Below, piece after piece: positions 36,481-48,583 of a stretch of DNA of 64,000 nucleotides (position 1 is the first letter of the stretch; every line of letters begins with the position of its first letter). The stretch is from the NCBI RefSeq assembly GCF_029962835.1, contig NC_080591.1, positions 38,199,501 through 38,263,500 of the forward strand. Reading direction: 5' to 3'. Both the position numbers and the translations under genes were made by a program. This DNA comes from Magnolia sinica. Taxonomy: Eukaryota; Streptophyta; Magnoliopsida; Magnoliales; Magnoliaceae. The notes below the pieces were generated by a model. That model saw nothing but the letters and a program-made list of their open reading frames with translations. It ran no database searches and had not been told where the DNA came from.

Positions 36481-37798
36481 CAAATGGATAACGCAAAACA
36501 AACACAAGTGCCCTGAAAATGACTTGGGCCTTGGGCCCCGGGCCCTGTGACATCTGGTCCATGTAAATTAACAAGTTACCTCGACCCATCTTTTGATATA
36601 TTTGATAATGGGTTAAGTAAAGGTGAGCCATAAATAAAAATAAAAATTTGTCAAGAAATAATCTCGTTTGGTTAAAATTGATTCTAGAGCTCTCAAAAGC
36701 ATATTACTTTTGAATCAATTCACAAAAAATTCTTAACTAATAACTTCTTCATGGAGTTTGATACAAATGCTTTCAAAACTCCACATATATCAAGTATCAT
36801 ACATAACTTTTGAAATACTCATGCATGTTATGAAACTTCTCTTGAACTGGAAAAAGGTTGATACACATACTGCAATTAAATGTTTATTATCTATTGACCA
36901 ACCATCTCCAATGAAAGGTTATTTGTTCATTTTGATCTAAAGGATAAATCTGAGGATTCTTGGCCTCTGAACATTTTGAATATTCCATGGAAGAATTTTA
37001 AACTCTCAACCATACCATGGAATCCTATTTTAAATTATGCATAGTAGGAAAATCAGTTTTAAAGATATTTTTGAGTTCCAGGAACACTTTGGTAACACCG
37101 AACTTACTTTTGGTGCTATCAAAATTGAGCCGTGTCAAGTTATTTAAATCCTTTATTGGTCAGTTATGCTTAGACTATCTCTTGTTTCTTCTAAAGTTCG
37201 ATTGAAGGACTGTGGAGACAAAATCAGCAAAATCTAAGGTATCTCCTAGTGCTTTCTCTTTACATTTAAAAAATTATGATCATTTAACTTAGATTTATCT
37301 ACTCTTAATAGGTCCTTATCATTCTGCTTCATTTTCCATAAAATGGAGTCATCTTTGTCTAGAGAAAAACCGATCTAAGAAGAAACATGACATTAAAGAA
37401 TCAATCACATCTAAGCATAAACTCAGCATTCCAAAACGAGGATGATCATTTGGCTAAACATATAGACCCTCATCTTCCTAAAATCCTAATCCCTCCAGGC
37501 ACATTACTGTAAATTTTTTTATGTGTGCAAAAATTATGATGAAAGCTATCTTGAAAAATTCAAGGTTCAAGAGATTTCCTCTCTTCAAAGATGCCTATAC
37601 TTTGGGGGACCAATAAATGAAATCTCGGCCTTATTAATTTCGTCCGGGGGGGGGGGTTATAAGGATACCATTGTTTTCTAAAACAACCTACTAAAGTACA
37701 AATACACAGAATCAAATAGGGTTGTTTGAAAGGAACTCACTATATGATTTATATGTACTTAATTGGAAAATCTGTGATTATAACCTCATTCAGTCAGG
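36481..37798 (+). other. Unresolved, probably rest of the Sirevirus-like element
   Basis: AT-rich plus-strand sequence with only short frames and no motif I can name. It includes a poly-G run (about 37646-37655) and 'ggtaacaccgaac' like the 5' LTR, and runs up to the target duplication of LTR C. Its continuation on the other side is at 40890. Confidence 0.4.
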
Positions 37799-37803
37799 GG
37801 ATA

Positions 37804-40800
37804 TGTAACGACCTTGGAAATTTTGTGCTTATCTTTCCTTAATTAGTTGCTTTTGGGGTAATTAACGCTATGCTCGATTGCTTGTAAAATCTGCATCAAT
37901 CACTTTAAATTGTATCTGCATGGCTCAAAACTTGTAGATTAGTTAGCGCTATGTTACTCTGAAATCTGGGATCTATCGCTAAATCCAGTTGTTCTGGAAA
38001 ATTTTTGGAAGATCTGGATCGGACCTGGACCGCGCGTCGAAAGTCCGATAGCGATGATCTTAGGCTATTGCGGTCACCGTGCTGGGCTTGGTCATCACCT
38101 CGAAAATCAAGTCCAGATGATGTTCTGGGTCGATTTGATTGAGTTTGGAGTGAAGAGTGTGAGAACGGTTGGAAATTTAATAAGCTTTTATGAAATCTGA
38201 GTCGATTTTAAGCTATCTGACCGTTAGATTCTGACCCAATTTCACCCTCTGATCAGGGAAGGTGGCCCAGGCATATCCTTGTGTTTGTGGACCTGATCGA
38301 GATTCTGTGACCTTTGAATTGAGTGTGGTCCGCCACGGCTGATCTGAAGAGCCGGTCGGTACGAAAACTCAGCTTGACCTAGATCTATGGTCAGTGAGCT
38401 TAAGTCCGACCTTTCGTGGTATTTGGCCCACCAGAAGTGCTTCGTTAGATCGTAAGAGGCAAGTTTTGGTTATACTCTAAGTATACCTTGGTCCTGGGGT
38501 TATTTTCGTCAATATCAGGCCTATTTATAGTCCTTAAACCCTAGTTCTCTTTTCCATACGAATTTTCTCTAACCCTAGCTTAGAAAGAGAGTGGAAAAGA
38601 GAGAGTAAGTGAGAGAGAAGTTGGTGAATCATCTTGGATTCTTTCCTGTTCTTCTACATCCTTGAACCTTCACTTTGAATCGTTATTCTGACGATTCTGA
38701 GTTCATCTTTGGGTAAGTTAACCTAACCCTAATCTGTGTTAGAGCTTAGATTAGTCTTGTTGTTGTTGTATCTCATTTCTATCCTTGCTTTAGGGTATTC
38801 TATCGCCGTTGACGAAGACAACTCGTCTGAAATCAATTCGGTGTTCTTTTCTGGCTTAAAGTGCGGACTTTAAGCGTATAGGTTACGGTTTTCAAGGCTT
38901 TCAATGCCAGTTAATGATTTATTCTTGTTATGGATAAGATTTCACATGCCAAATGTTGTGTTTATGTTGCTTTCCTGATATGCATGTGTTACTTTGAGAT
39001 TTGTGTACTCTATGTGTATGTATAAAGTACCGTATGCGTATAAAATATGAACATGTGATTGCCATGATTATTTGTCGTGTATGTATGCTAGATGTATGTA
39101 TGACAACTCCTTGGCAAAAGGAATTGTCCAAATGTGTGTTTTTCAATATACGTCATGTATGTTGTATTATGTATTCTAAGTATTTGTAGAAATGTCTGAA
39201 TGATCTAAAGTGTGATGTTTCAACCTAGTTTGGGCGTTGAAAAGCGATTCTCAACTCTCCCACTAGTGTGTGTGATTTCCTTCTTGCAAGTTACATTCCT
39301 TGTTATTTAATTTCAAGTCTTACTTATGCTTACATTTATGTTAAGTTGATATTCTTTAAATGCTTGAGTGCCACATGGTTTGAGTTGTTGTTCCTTTACT
39401 GTTCTTCATTCAATACGATTATCTGTTGTAGTGTAATGTGTGTGGGACTATGCATTAGTCCAGGAAATCGGTAATCGACTTTAAGATCATGGCTGAGGTT
39501 GCTTTCGCCACGTAGGATGTATTAGACGAACCCGAGTCGTATTAGAGTTGTCGGCAGTGGTTTGGCCACGCGGAGTGTTTGCGCACTCTATGTCGTTCAA
39601 CCCAACGTGCGCTCGTGCTAGTCGAGTTCGTCAAGTAACCCGATTGTCCGATGTATGTTCACCATGTATGGACGCTACTGCTTGAATCTAGGGTACCGAA
39701 CTTACCAGTGAAATCCTATTAACCATGGTACCTTGATCCGCTAAGACTCATGAGCCGGACATGGTGGTATGGGACACCGTGGCCGAGCTGTCGGCCTACG
39801 CTGGGGTGACGAGCCTCCCCGTAGTGACCAGTGAGCAACTAAACTCGTGAGCCGATTATGGTGGTATGGGACACTATATTCGTGCTGTCGGCCTACATTG
39901 ATTGGTGACGAGCCCTTTGTAGTGACCTTGAGCATACCTGGATACCGCATTGAGGTGATGAGCCGAACTATGGTAATAAAGGTGTGATAGGCGTGCATTG
40001 ATTGGTGACGAGCCCTTTGCTACGACCTCAAACCATATGATCGTATGAGATGCCTAGGATTGACGACCTTAGAATGGATCACTGTTTGGATGGTGATATG
40101 AGGAAGGTATCTTAGCTTCCCAATCCTGCTGTATGAAATGGACTAATAACAACTTAGTAATCATATCCATGCACCGCATTTGCATGTGCTTTGTAGATGT
40201 GGCGCACTTTGAAGAGGTGTCATGCGTAATGTAAGATGAAGACGCTGAGGGTGTACGCGTGAGGGCACGCATCATTCTGCATACATCCTTGCATTAACAA
40301 GAGTACTTAGGACTTGTTTACTTATTCTGCTTTATCATTACTGTTTGATTGAACTGATAACATGTTAACCAGTGCCTTATTGTTCCACTGAGTTGATCAC
40401 TCACTCCCACGTTTCTGGGGCGGTGTTAAACACCCACCAGACTCTGTCTTAGGTTCTGATGTTGCAGATGTTGATGCGACTTCTGAGGCAGAGCGGGAGA
40501 TGGATGATGATGAAGCTGCTTTCTCTTATATGTAGTTTTCAGACGGGTTCTAGAGAGCCTTGGTCTGATGCGCGGGACTCTGGGATTATTTTTGGGAATT
40601 AAATGATGTAACTTGATACTTGTAATTTTGATAAGTAACACTTTCATTCGATCTGGTTTGTATATGTACTTCAGGGATTTACACTTGTTCACATATATTT
40701 CTATAAGTCTTCCGCTTGCTTTCTTCACTTATCCCTGAATTATATCTGTGCTTTGGCTTAATCTATTCCATGTTTTATGCACTAATACGGTCAACATACA

Positions 40801-40884
40801 TCCATCATTAAATATGTTGCATAAGTGATGTTTTGGAACTCGGGAGCTGAGTTATGCTCGACCCCCGAATTTCAGGGCGTTACC
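37804..40884 (+). mobile_element. Solo LTR, family C, 3081 bp
   Basis: TGTAACGACC ... GGGCGTTACC (final A changed to C), flanked by identical GGATA at 37799-37803 and 40885-40889. No primer site or purine tract adjoins. A TATTTATA promoter lies at about 38520, followed by the leader 'accctagttctcttttcc'. It contains a triplicated ~100-bp block (39751-40035) that also appears once in LTR B. The ends resemble those of families A and B. Confidence 0.88.
39751..40035. repeat. ~100-bp repeat, 3 decayed copies, in LTR C
   Basis: Three blocks of GAGCCG..ATGGTGGTATGGGAC, then GTCGGCCTAC, GGTGACGAGCC and GTAGTGACC. The third is the most decayed. Confidence 0.75.
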
Positions 40885-40889
40885 GGATA

Positions 40890-41422
40890 CAAGCATCTTC
40901 TCAGATTAGTTATTATTTTTGTACTTATTGTTTTAACTTATGATTTCAGCATGACATGGTCAAGAATAAGGGAAAGGTAGATGCGAAAGGAGAAACCACA
41001 TCTAGAAAAATTAGAACTCGTACTCCTTATTGATTTGTTAAATCATAAGTTACCTTTGATCGATTTGTTAAATCCAGTCTCATAGAGCTATATGGGATAG
41101 ACATTTATCTGGGATCAATGGGGTGGGATAACGTTTTTTATTTAGGGGGAGAAATACAAGACAGCATCTTGCCAAGTAAGGGAGCTTTCTGTCTAAGGAA
41201 GGCATCCCGTGGCTATATATAGGTGTCCATTCTACAGAGAAAGGTGGGCACTAACGCTCGTAGACCCAGATTCCCCAGCTGACTTGGGCATCGGAGGGTC
41301 TCCTGTCTTAGCCAAGGTCTCCATTGTTGTTCTCCTTGTGCAGGTTCTCCAGGGTGTGGCTAAGGTGACCATAAACGGACGTCGATAGTTGACATCGCCG
41401 GTGGAAAATGACATCAAAGCCA
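40890..41422 (+). repeat. LTR remnant of a Gypsy element with Asp-type primer site
   Basis: From about 41100 this looks like the U3-R-U5 of an LTR: TATATATA at about 41213, then a U5 with GACTTGGGCATCGGAGGGTC, a motif shared with the 902-bp solo LTR. It ends near 41388, followed by a decayed primer site TTGACATCGCCGGTGGAAA (41389-41407; compare TTGGCGCCGTCTGTGGGAA of Tat-like elements). The Copia element at 41423 is inserted just inside. The left border is not resolved; 40890-41100 may be the tail of the Sirevirus-like element. Confidence 0.6.
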
Positions 41423-41677
41423 TGTAAGAACTCTATTTAGTGGGCCTCACTGATCATCGGTTGGGATTATTATACAGTTGGACTGGATGATTGAGTAGAC
41501 CAGTGGGCCCCACTTCAGGTGATGCGCTGCGCAGTCTATCTGCGCAGCTCTGCATACTAGGGCTGGAATGCTATAGCTGTCTTACGCAGACAGCAGTTTG
41601 AGTTAAACTAGGATGCTACAACGTGGAGCATGGGAGAGAGAGTTGTGATGGGTTTCAAACTCCCTCTCCACAGACTC

Positions 41678-41685
41678 TATAAAAG
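41678..41685 (+). promoter_or_regulatory. TATA box of the Copia 5' LTR
   Basis: TATAAAAG; transcription should start near 41710, so the ATG at 41820 is roughly 110 bases into the RNA. The same box is in the 3' LTR at about 48839-48846. Confidence 0.75.
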
Positions 41686-41819
41686 AGAGCTGGGTCCCCA
41701 ATCCTACACCACAGCAAGAATTCGAGTCCCATCTACTGATTTGCAGAAAGGGTGTGAAGGAGAGGAAGATCCTAAGCTCTAAAGGAATTCTGGTATTCTG
41801 GTGTTCTTATCCGGCTTCC

Positions 41820-41838
41820 ATGGCGGCGTCTCAGCTAG
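41820..41838 (+). CDS. Putative LTR-encoded first exon of Copia gag
   Basis: ATGGCGGCGTCTCAGCTAG ends at a strong donor, GTAAGC (41839). The first in-frame gag sequence (44026 onward) follows an acceptor, TTATATTTCAG (to 44025), with a CTAAT branch-point candidate at 43991. Joining at these sites puts the ATG exactly in frame with gag. Without splicing, gag has no ATG before its conserved N-terminal block. One in-frame TAA (44049-44051) now lies between. Support is from sequence only; RNA evidence is lacking. Confidence 0.6.
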
Positions 41839-41923
41839 GTAAGCTATCTGAACCCCTGATCGCCATGTCCCATGCACAGACAGATCCGTGGGCCTATTCC
41901 GCATATAGATTAAGTCCCACAGT

Positions 41924-41935
41924 TGGTATCAGAGA
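41924..41935 (+). promoter_or_regulatory. Primer binding site of the Copia element
   Basis: TGGTATCAGAGA, 11 of 12 with the initiator-Met site, two bases after the LTR. Confidence 0.92.
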
Positions 41936-41944
41936 CAATGTGCA

Positions 41945-42440
41945 TAGGAATGGATGATCAAATTCAACAATTAGGGCTTTCAAATTCGAAACCCATACAG
42001 CAATTAGGGCTTTCTAATTTGGATCCCACATCAGATCAGCATCAGGGATTTTCAAATCTCTGAATCCAGAAATAGCAAAATTAAGGATTTTAATCCGAAA
42101 TACAAAATTAGGGATTTCGAACCCTGTATACGGCAATTAATTAGAGATTTCGAAAACCAGAATCCCTATTTGGGAATTTCAGATTCAACTTCCTATTAGG
42201 GATTTAGACTTTCGAATCTCAGATCGGTAATTAGGGGAAATCCAAATTAGCCCCAAATCCAGTCAATTAGGGATTTCAAAATCTCAAATCTGCATATTGG
42301 GGATCCAGATCTCGAAAACCCTAAATCAAGGAAATTAGGATTTTTCGAAACCCTAAAATCTGGCTAATTAGGGATTCCAATTCCAAGTCGGTGAAATTAG
42401 GGTTTTTTAATCCCAAAATCCATATTGGGGACTTCAAACC
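41945..42440. repeat. Degenerate AATTAGGGATTT repeat in the Copia leader
   Basis: A dozen or so irregular copies, 30-45 bases apart, of (A)ATTAGGGATTTCGAA or its complement-like partner AACCCTAAATC. Adjacent copies can pair with each other. Confidence 0.7.
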
Positions 42441-44025
42441 CATAAGAACTTCACCATGATCTACCTGCAATTTGTGAGTGCCGTCCGTCATCATCGAGCA
42501 TTCGTCAAGGTCCGCTGCTTCTGATGCAATGCGGCGTCTCAGCTAGGCAGGAGATGATCTCCGTCGTTGATGGAGGCGGTCGGACGATCCTCGACCACTG
42601 ATTCATCTGCGGCAGCTGGGATTTCATCTCCCTCTCTTCGTCAGCCGCATGCGATGAGACGAAATCGAATATTTTTTCGCGATTTTGGGTTTCAGCCGCC
42701 GATCTCTCTCTCTCGTTCTATCTCTCGATCTCTCTCTCTCTCTTACGGTGAGAAAATTTCGGAGATGGGGACTCGAGAAGAGTCTAGGGCGCTGTTGAGA
42801 ATAAATCGCCCGATTTGAGGACCCGATTTGAGTCTGTTCGGGTATATGGACCCGATTCCAGGGAGCTTCCTCCCTTTTATTTTATAATCGGACCTGCAGA
42901 CCCGATTTTGATTACTCAAGTCTGCAATTCAGGACCCGAACCGGATTTTCTATTATCCATATTTCAATTAGTGGGCCCTGACATCATTCAAGGCCCATTG
43001 GTCCGATAATCTGGTCCACTTGATATCATTCTGATATAATTTTATCTTATTATTTTTGGCCTGGACCATATATGGGTTCAATCATGAGCGTATAATCTAA
43101 CTCATTCAGGAGGATATGGACCATTTATTATGATCTGACCGTTTATTAGTTTGATCAAGAACTTTCATCTGACTTTTAACTCATCTATTCAACTTATGGA
43201 CGGCCATACATAGATCTACCCATAAAAGTTATTCAATCCATAATATCGGTCCATCATTAAATATCAAGAGCTCGATTTAATTATGCTCATTTGAACAAAT
43301 ACAGATCAAATAAGAGTCCTGATTCGGCCCTATTATTTGCCCATCACCCATCTTTAAGTATTGATATAGACCGTTGGAATATAAGGTATGAAACTTATTT
43401 ACATGTTTCACTTTAAGGATTTTCAAAAGGTCAAAATCAACTAACTTATGGACCGCATCAGACTATTAAGATATAATTCATGGAGAGGCAGGATTATAAT
43501 CGCAATCTTGAGTCTGTCTTTGTAGTGTTGGATTCGGTTGTGTTAGCCACCATAGTGACCTCAATTGATGAAAAATTTTACAAGAACAGACTTATGACAT
43601 TGGGATAATGAAGATTGCATACAGTTGCGTTCACATTTTCATGCATACGGTAACGAAAACACAGACGATTACCATTTGGTAGTCAAGTGAACGGGTGAAG
43701 TAAATGGTGCTGGTAATGTAAAGGTCGAAAGACTCATCTCACCCACAGGTGTTGAGTGTCTCGATTTACATCACCGACATCACTTAGCTTCATGTTCGGG
43801 AGGATCACTAACATGTTATTATTTCCTCCCACGGAGGAATGATGATGATGTAATGATTCTCACTAGGATGTGATGGTTGGGCCCATTTTCATCTGGATGA
43901 TTCGATTGATGCCTCCCTTAAAGAATCGAATTGATTAACTTTGCCTGATATTTGTTTACATTCACAACATTACCTTTGTGAAACTATGAACTAATGTGAG
44001 TATATGTGTATCTCTTATATTTCAG

Positions 44026-47000
44026 TCTCAATTCCAACTAATACGCATTAAGTCCCTGCCTTAAATGAGTCTAATTATACTCAATGGAAGAACGCCATTG
44101 AAGTTGTACTCGGCTGTCTTCAATTAGATCTTTCCCTAATAACACCAGAACCGCCAAAGCCATCTGATAATGCTGCTGAAGCTGAATATAATAGATGGGT
44201 TGCATGGTTTAGATCAAATGATACATGCTTGAAAGTCATTAAATATTCAATTTCTGAATCGATGAAGGGTGCCATGCCTGAAACAGATAAGGCTAAAGTT
44301 TTCCTAACTGAAATGGGAAAACGATTCAAGAAATCTGATAAATCTGAAGTAGGCATTCTTCTGAATAAATTGACTTGCTCGTCCTACGATGGAAAAGGCA
44401 ACATCCGTGAATACATTGTAGAGCAGATCGAAGTTGTTTCTAAGTTCCGTGCTCTAGGGCTTGTACTCACTGATGATCAACTGGTTCATCTGATCATGAA
44501 CAACCTACCTCCCCAATTCGGCACGTTCCTGGTAAACTATAACACTCTGAAGGACATGTGGACATTGGATGAACTCATCACTCAGTGCGTCCAAGAAGAA
44601 GACAGGATCAGACAGATGATAAAAGTTCAAAATGTTAACATGGTGACTTCAGGACAAGGGCATGGGCAAGGAAATAAAGGTAGAAAGAAGAGGAAACAAG
44701 GTTCTAATAATGGATTCTCTGGTCCTCCATCTGGAAACCATGAGAATCAATCTGGAAATGGATCTAAACGTAAACGGGTTAAAGGCAAACCGTGCTACTT
44801 TTGTAAAAAGACGGGTCATCTAAAGAAAGACTGCGAAGGTTTTAAGGATTGGCTCATAAAGAAAGGTAATCATTCTGTTCTTGTCTGTTTTGAATCTAAT
44901 CTGACCGATGTGTCAGTAGATTCCTGGTGGATAGATTCAGGAACTACTATTCACATATGCACTTCTATGCAGGAATTACAGGCCACCAACTGATGCGGAG
45001 CGCTCAGTATACGTAGGCAATGGTGTCAAAGTTGACGTGGAGGCAATAGGAGTCTATAAGCTTAAGTTGAAGTCTGGTCATTGTTTGAATTTAGTTAATA
45101 CATTCTGTGTGCCGTCTATAAGGCGCAATTTAGTTTCAATTTCCTGTTTGGATAAGTTGGGATATTCGTTCCACTTTGGAAATAAAAGTTTTGGTATTTA
45201 CTTTAATTCAATTAAAGTTGGAACCGGCTCTTTAGTAAACAACTTATACCAGTTAGACTTGATTGCCTCTCACGTCTATAATATTAATACCTTGCATGGA
45301 AATGTAGTGGGATCCAAGCGAAGACTAGACTATGAGAATTCCTCCATGTTGTGGCATAGGCGGCTATGCCATATATCTCGTGAGAGATTAGACAGGCTTG
45401 TGCGAGAAGGAATTTTGCATTCTCTAGACTTTTCTGATTATAAAGTATGCATTGATTGCATAAAAGGCAAACAGACTAGAACGAGAAAGAAAGGTGCAAC
45501 CAGGAGTGTAGATCTATTAGAGGTTATACATACAGATATCTGTGAACCATTCCCTACAGCCTCATGGAGTGGCCACAAATATTTCATTACCTTTATAGAT
45601 GACTACGCTCGCTTTGGGTACCTATACCTTATCGGTGAGAAATCAGATGCCCTGGATGCTTTTAAAATCTATAAAGCCGAGGTTGAAAATCAACTCGATA
45701 AGAGAATTAAAGTTGTCAGATCTGACCGTGGTGGTGAATACTATGGCAGATATGACGAATCAGGTCGCAATCCAGGGCCATTTGCTAAATACCTACAGGA
45801 TTGTGGCATTGTTGCTTAGTACACTATGCCTGGTACTCCAGAGCAGAATGGAGTTGCTGAGAGACGTAATCGCACCCTTATGGATATGGTGCGAAGTATG
45901 GTCAGCAATTCAATATTACCAGAATCTCTGTGGGGTGATGCGATCAAAACCGCAGTTCATATATTAAACAGGGTTCCCAGCAAAGCAGTAAGCAAAACTC
46001 CTTTTGAGTTGTGGAATGGGAGAAAACCAAGTCTCCGATATCTACATGTTTGGGGTTATTCTGCTGAGGCCAAAATTTATAACCCGCATGAAAAGAAGCT
46101 TGATCCTAGAACCATAAGTTGTTTCTTCATTGGATACCCAGAAAGATCAAAAGGTTATCGATTCACTGTCCTTCCCACTCTATCAGAATTGTTAAACTAG
46201 GAATACCAAATTCACTGAGGACACTAAAAACAGTGGAAGCATGAACATAATAAATTTTATATTTGAGAAATTAAGGACTGTGACTCCAGTCATAGTCAAT
46301 CCAGATCACGTGGACATTAATGATGCAGTCGATTCTGCAGTCACTGCAGAGCACCACGTAGAACCTCATATACAAACCACTGATGAGGAAAATCAAGATC
46401 AGACCCAACAAGCTGAACCATTAAGAAGATCTGAAAGAGAGAGAAGGCCTGTAAATCGAGACGATTACATCGTATACTTACAGGAACACGACTTTGACAT
46501 AGGGGTGGAAAAGGATCCTGAATCCTTTACACAAGTCAAACAAAGTGTTGATCCTTCTCGTTGGTTTAATGCCATGAAAGATGAGTTGAAATCCATGCAG
46601 GACAATAAAGTATGGGATCTTGTAGAGTTACCCACTGGAATAAGGCCGATTGGTTGTAAATGGATATTTAAAACCAAACGGGACTCCAAAGGTAATGTCG
46701 AACGATATAAAGCCAGACTTGTTGCCAAGGGTTTTAACCAACGTGAGGGCATTGACTTTAAGGAGACTTTCTCACCAGTATCCAAGAAAGACTCATTCAG
46801 GATCATAATGGCTCTTGTAGCTCATATGGATTTAGAGTTACATCAGATGGATGTAAAGACTGCATTTCTCAATGGGGATCTAAATGAGAATGTGTACATG
46901 TTGCAGCTCGAAGGTTTTGTAGCTACTGGCGCAGAGCATTTGGTTTGCAAACTTAAGAAGTCCATCTATGGGATGAAACAGGCATCGCGGCAGTGGTACC

Positions 47001-48089
47001 TTAAGTTTCATGAAGTAATTTCTTCATATGGCTTTGTAGAAAACACTGCAGATGAATGCATCTACATTAAAACCAGTGGGAGTAAGTTCGTTATGATGAT
47101 TTTATATGTTGATGACATTTTGTTAGCTAGCAGTGATACCAGGATGTTGAGCGACACCAAGAAATTTTTATCTCAAAAGTTTGAAATGAAAGACCTTGGT
47201 GAAGCTTCTTACGTCATTGGCATTGAGATTCACCGTGACAGAACACTTGGACTGCTCAGCTTGTCACAGAGGACCTATATTGCTAGGGTACTCGAAAGGT
47301 ATGGCATGCAAAATTGTGCTTCAAGAAAGTCCCCCATTGTAAAGGGCGACAAATTTAGTTTATTTCAGTGTCCAAAGAATGATTTAGAAAAGAATCGAAT
47401 GAAAGAATTTTCGTACGCATCAGTAGTAGGGAGCATCATGTATGCTCAAGTCTCAGACGTGACGGACATTGCCTTTGTCACTGGAATGTTGGGAAGATAT
47501 CTATCTAATCCAGGATTGCAACATTGGATAGCTGCAAAGAAAGTATTACGGTATCTTCAGAGAACTAAAGACTTCGGACTCACATACAGAAGGTCTGATC
47601 AGTTGGAGTTGATCGGATATTCAGATGCAGACTTCGCAGGCTGCGTCGATACCAAGAAGTCTACTTTAGGATACATCTTCATGATGGTGGGAGGAGCTGT
47701 GTCGTGGAAAAGCGTGAAACAATCTACCACAGCCTTATCCACTACTGAAGTTGAATTTATTGCTTGCCATGAGGCATCTAATCAGGCACTATGGTCACAG
47801 AGTTTCTTTGCGGGTACTGGAGCATATCCCGAAACCGTTGAGAATATTTTGCGATAATTCGGCCGCTATTTCCTTCTCTAGTAACAACAAGCATTCGTCA
47901 AGGTCGAGGCATATCGACATTAAGTATCTTGTTGTAAAGGAAAGGGTTCAGAATCATCAAGTGTCCGTGGAATTCATCGGCACTAAGCAGATGATTGCAG
48001 ATCCGCTCACTAAAGGGCTCCCTATCATGCCATTTCAGGAGCATGTAACATCCATGGGAGTCATTGATCCCACAGATGTTTTCAGTTAG
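44026..48089 (+). pseudogene. Copia gag-pol polyprotein, broken by stops and frameshifts
   Basis: Domains in order: gag (conserved start ALNESNYTQWKNAIEVVLG at 44058, then CCHC knuckle CYFCKKTGHLKKDC at 44793-44834); protease with D-S-G (WWIDSGTTIH); GAG-pre-integrase with H-H-C-C (LWHRRLCH ... CIDCIKGK); integrase D-D-E (HTDIC, SDRGGEYYG, NGVAERRNRTL); reverse transcriptase with YVDD (47105-47116); RNase H (YSDADFAG, IFCDNSAA). Together they package, process, copy and insert the element. Damage: TAA at 44049, frameshift about 44970, TAG at 45817-45819 (expected Gln), frameshifts about 46163 and 46195, frameshift about 47850. The end at 48089 is the normal RNase H tail. Copia clade not resolved. 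Confidence 0.93.
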
Positions 48090-48572
48090 TGGGAGTTGAG
48101 CGTACTTTGATTTTCACAGACACTTAGAGATCTCATTTTATACAGTTTGTTTGGATGATTTTGATATAAAAATTTATTTATGCTTATTTATATATATGCG
48201 CAAATTTTGAATAAGTGGAACTACAGTTGTGTCTCGTTGGAGACATGAAAAAGCTTCAGGACCTCTTAAGGATAGGCACATATTATCACACTAAAGTGTG
48301 TAATCCTTATACCACATTTCCTAGTTCTTGATCTATGTCATTAAGATTGAAAGTATTTGTGATCGCGCTTAGACTCACTTCGCCTAAATTAAATGTTGTG
48401 ATGACTACCGCGTTTCGATACTGACTGTTTTGATGGACCAGATTGAATAGCATTACTCATATTGTCCAACTGTTTTCATTGGTTAACCATTTAGATATTT
48501 TCTTAAAATATCAAAACTTGTTTACAAAATTATTATATATATGACTATCATTGACGTTTCTCAATGAGGCCC

Positions 48573-48583
48573 AAGTGGGAGAA
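48573..48583 (+). promoter_or_regulatory. Polypurine tract of the Copia element
   Basis: AAGTGGGAGAA directly precedes the 3' LTR at 48584. Confidence 0.85.

Larger units (their letters stand above)
41423..41921 (+). repeat. 5' LTR of the Copia element
   Basis: TGTAAGAACTC ... AAGTCCCACA, 499 bp. It contains TATAAAAG at 41678 and an ATG with a splice-donor-like site at 41820-41844. Confidence 0.95.
41839..44025 (+). other. Putative 2187-bp intron holding the Copia leader
   Basis: It runs from GTAAGC to TTTCAG and contains the rest of U5, the primer site and the entire untranslated leader, with a repeat array (41945-42440), CT-rich stretches (42705-42745) and AT-rich sequence. No long coding frame is present. 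If spliced, only full-length RNA would keep the primer site, while spliced RNA would encode gag-pol. Confidence 0.55.

Noticed and set aside
30502..41160. A full Sirevirus with 3' LTR near the GGGGGAGAAA tract at 41140
   Set aside because: No sequence matching the 5' LTR at 30502-32404 follows the tract, and no pol is present.
41754..41957. 67-codon frame starting MKERKILSS in the Copia LTR, seen again at 48915
   Set aside because: It opens from a non-ATG codon and is just LTR sequence, duplicated because the LTR is. Only the internal ATG at 41820 is discussed.
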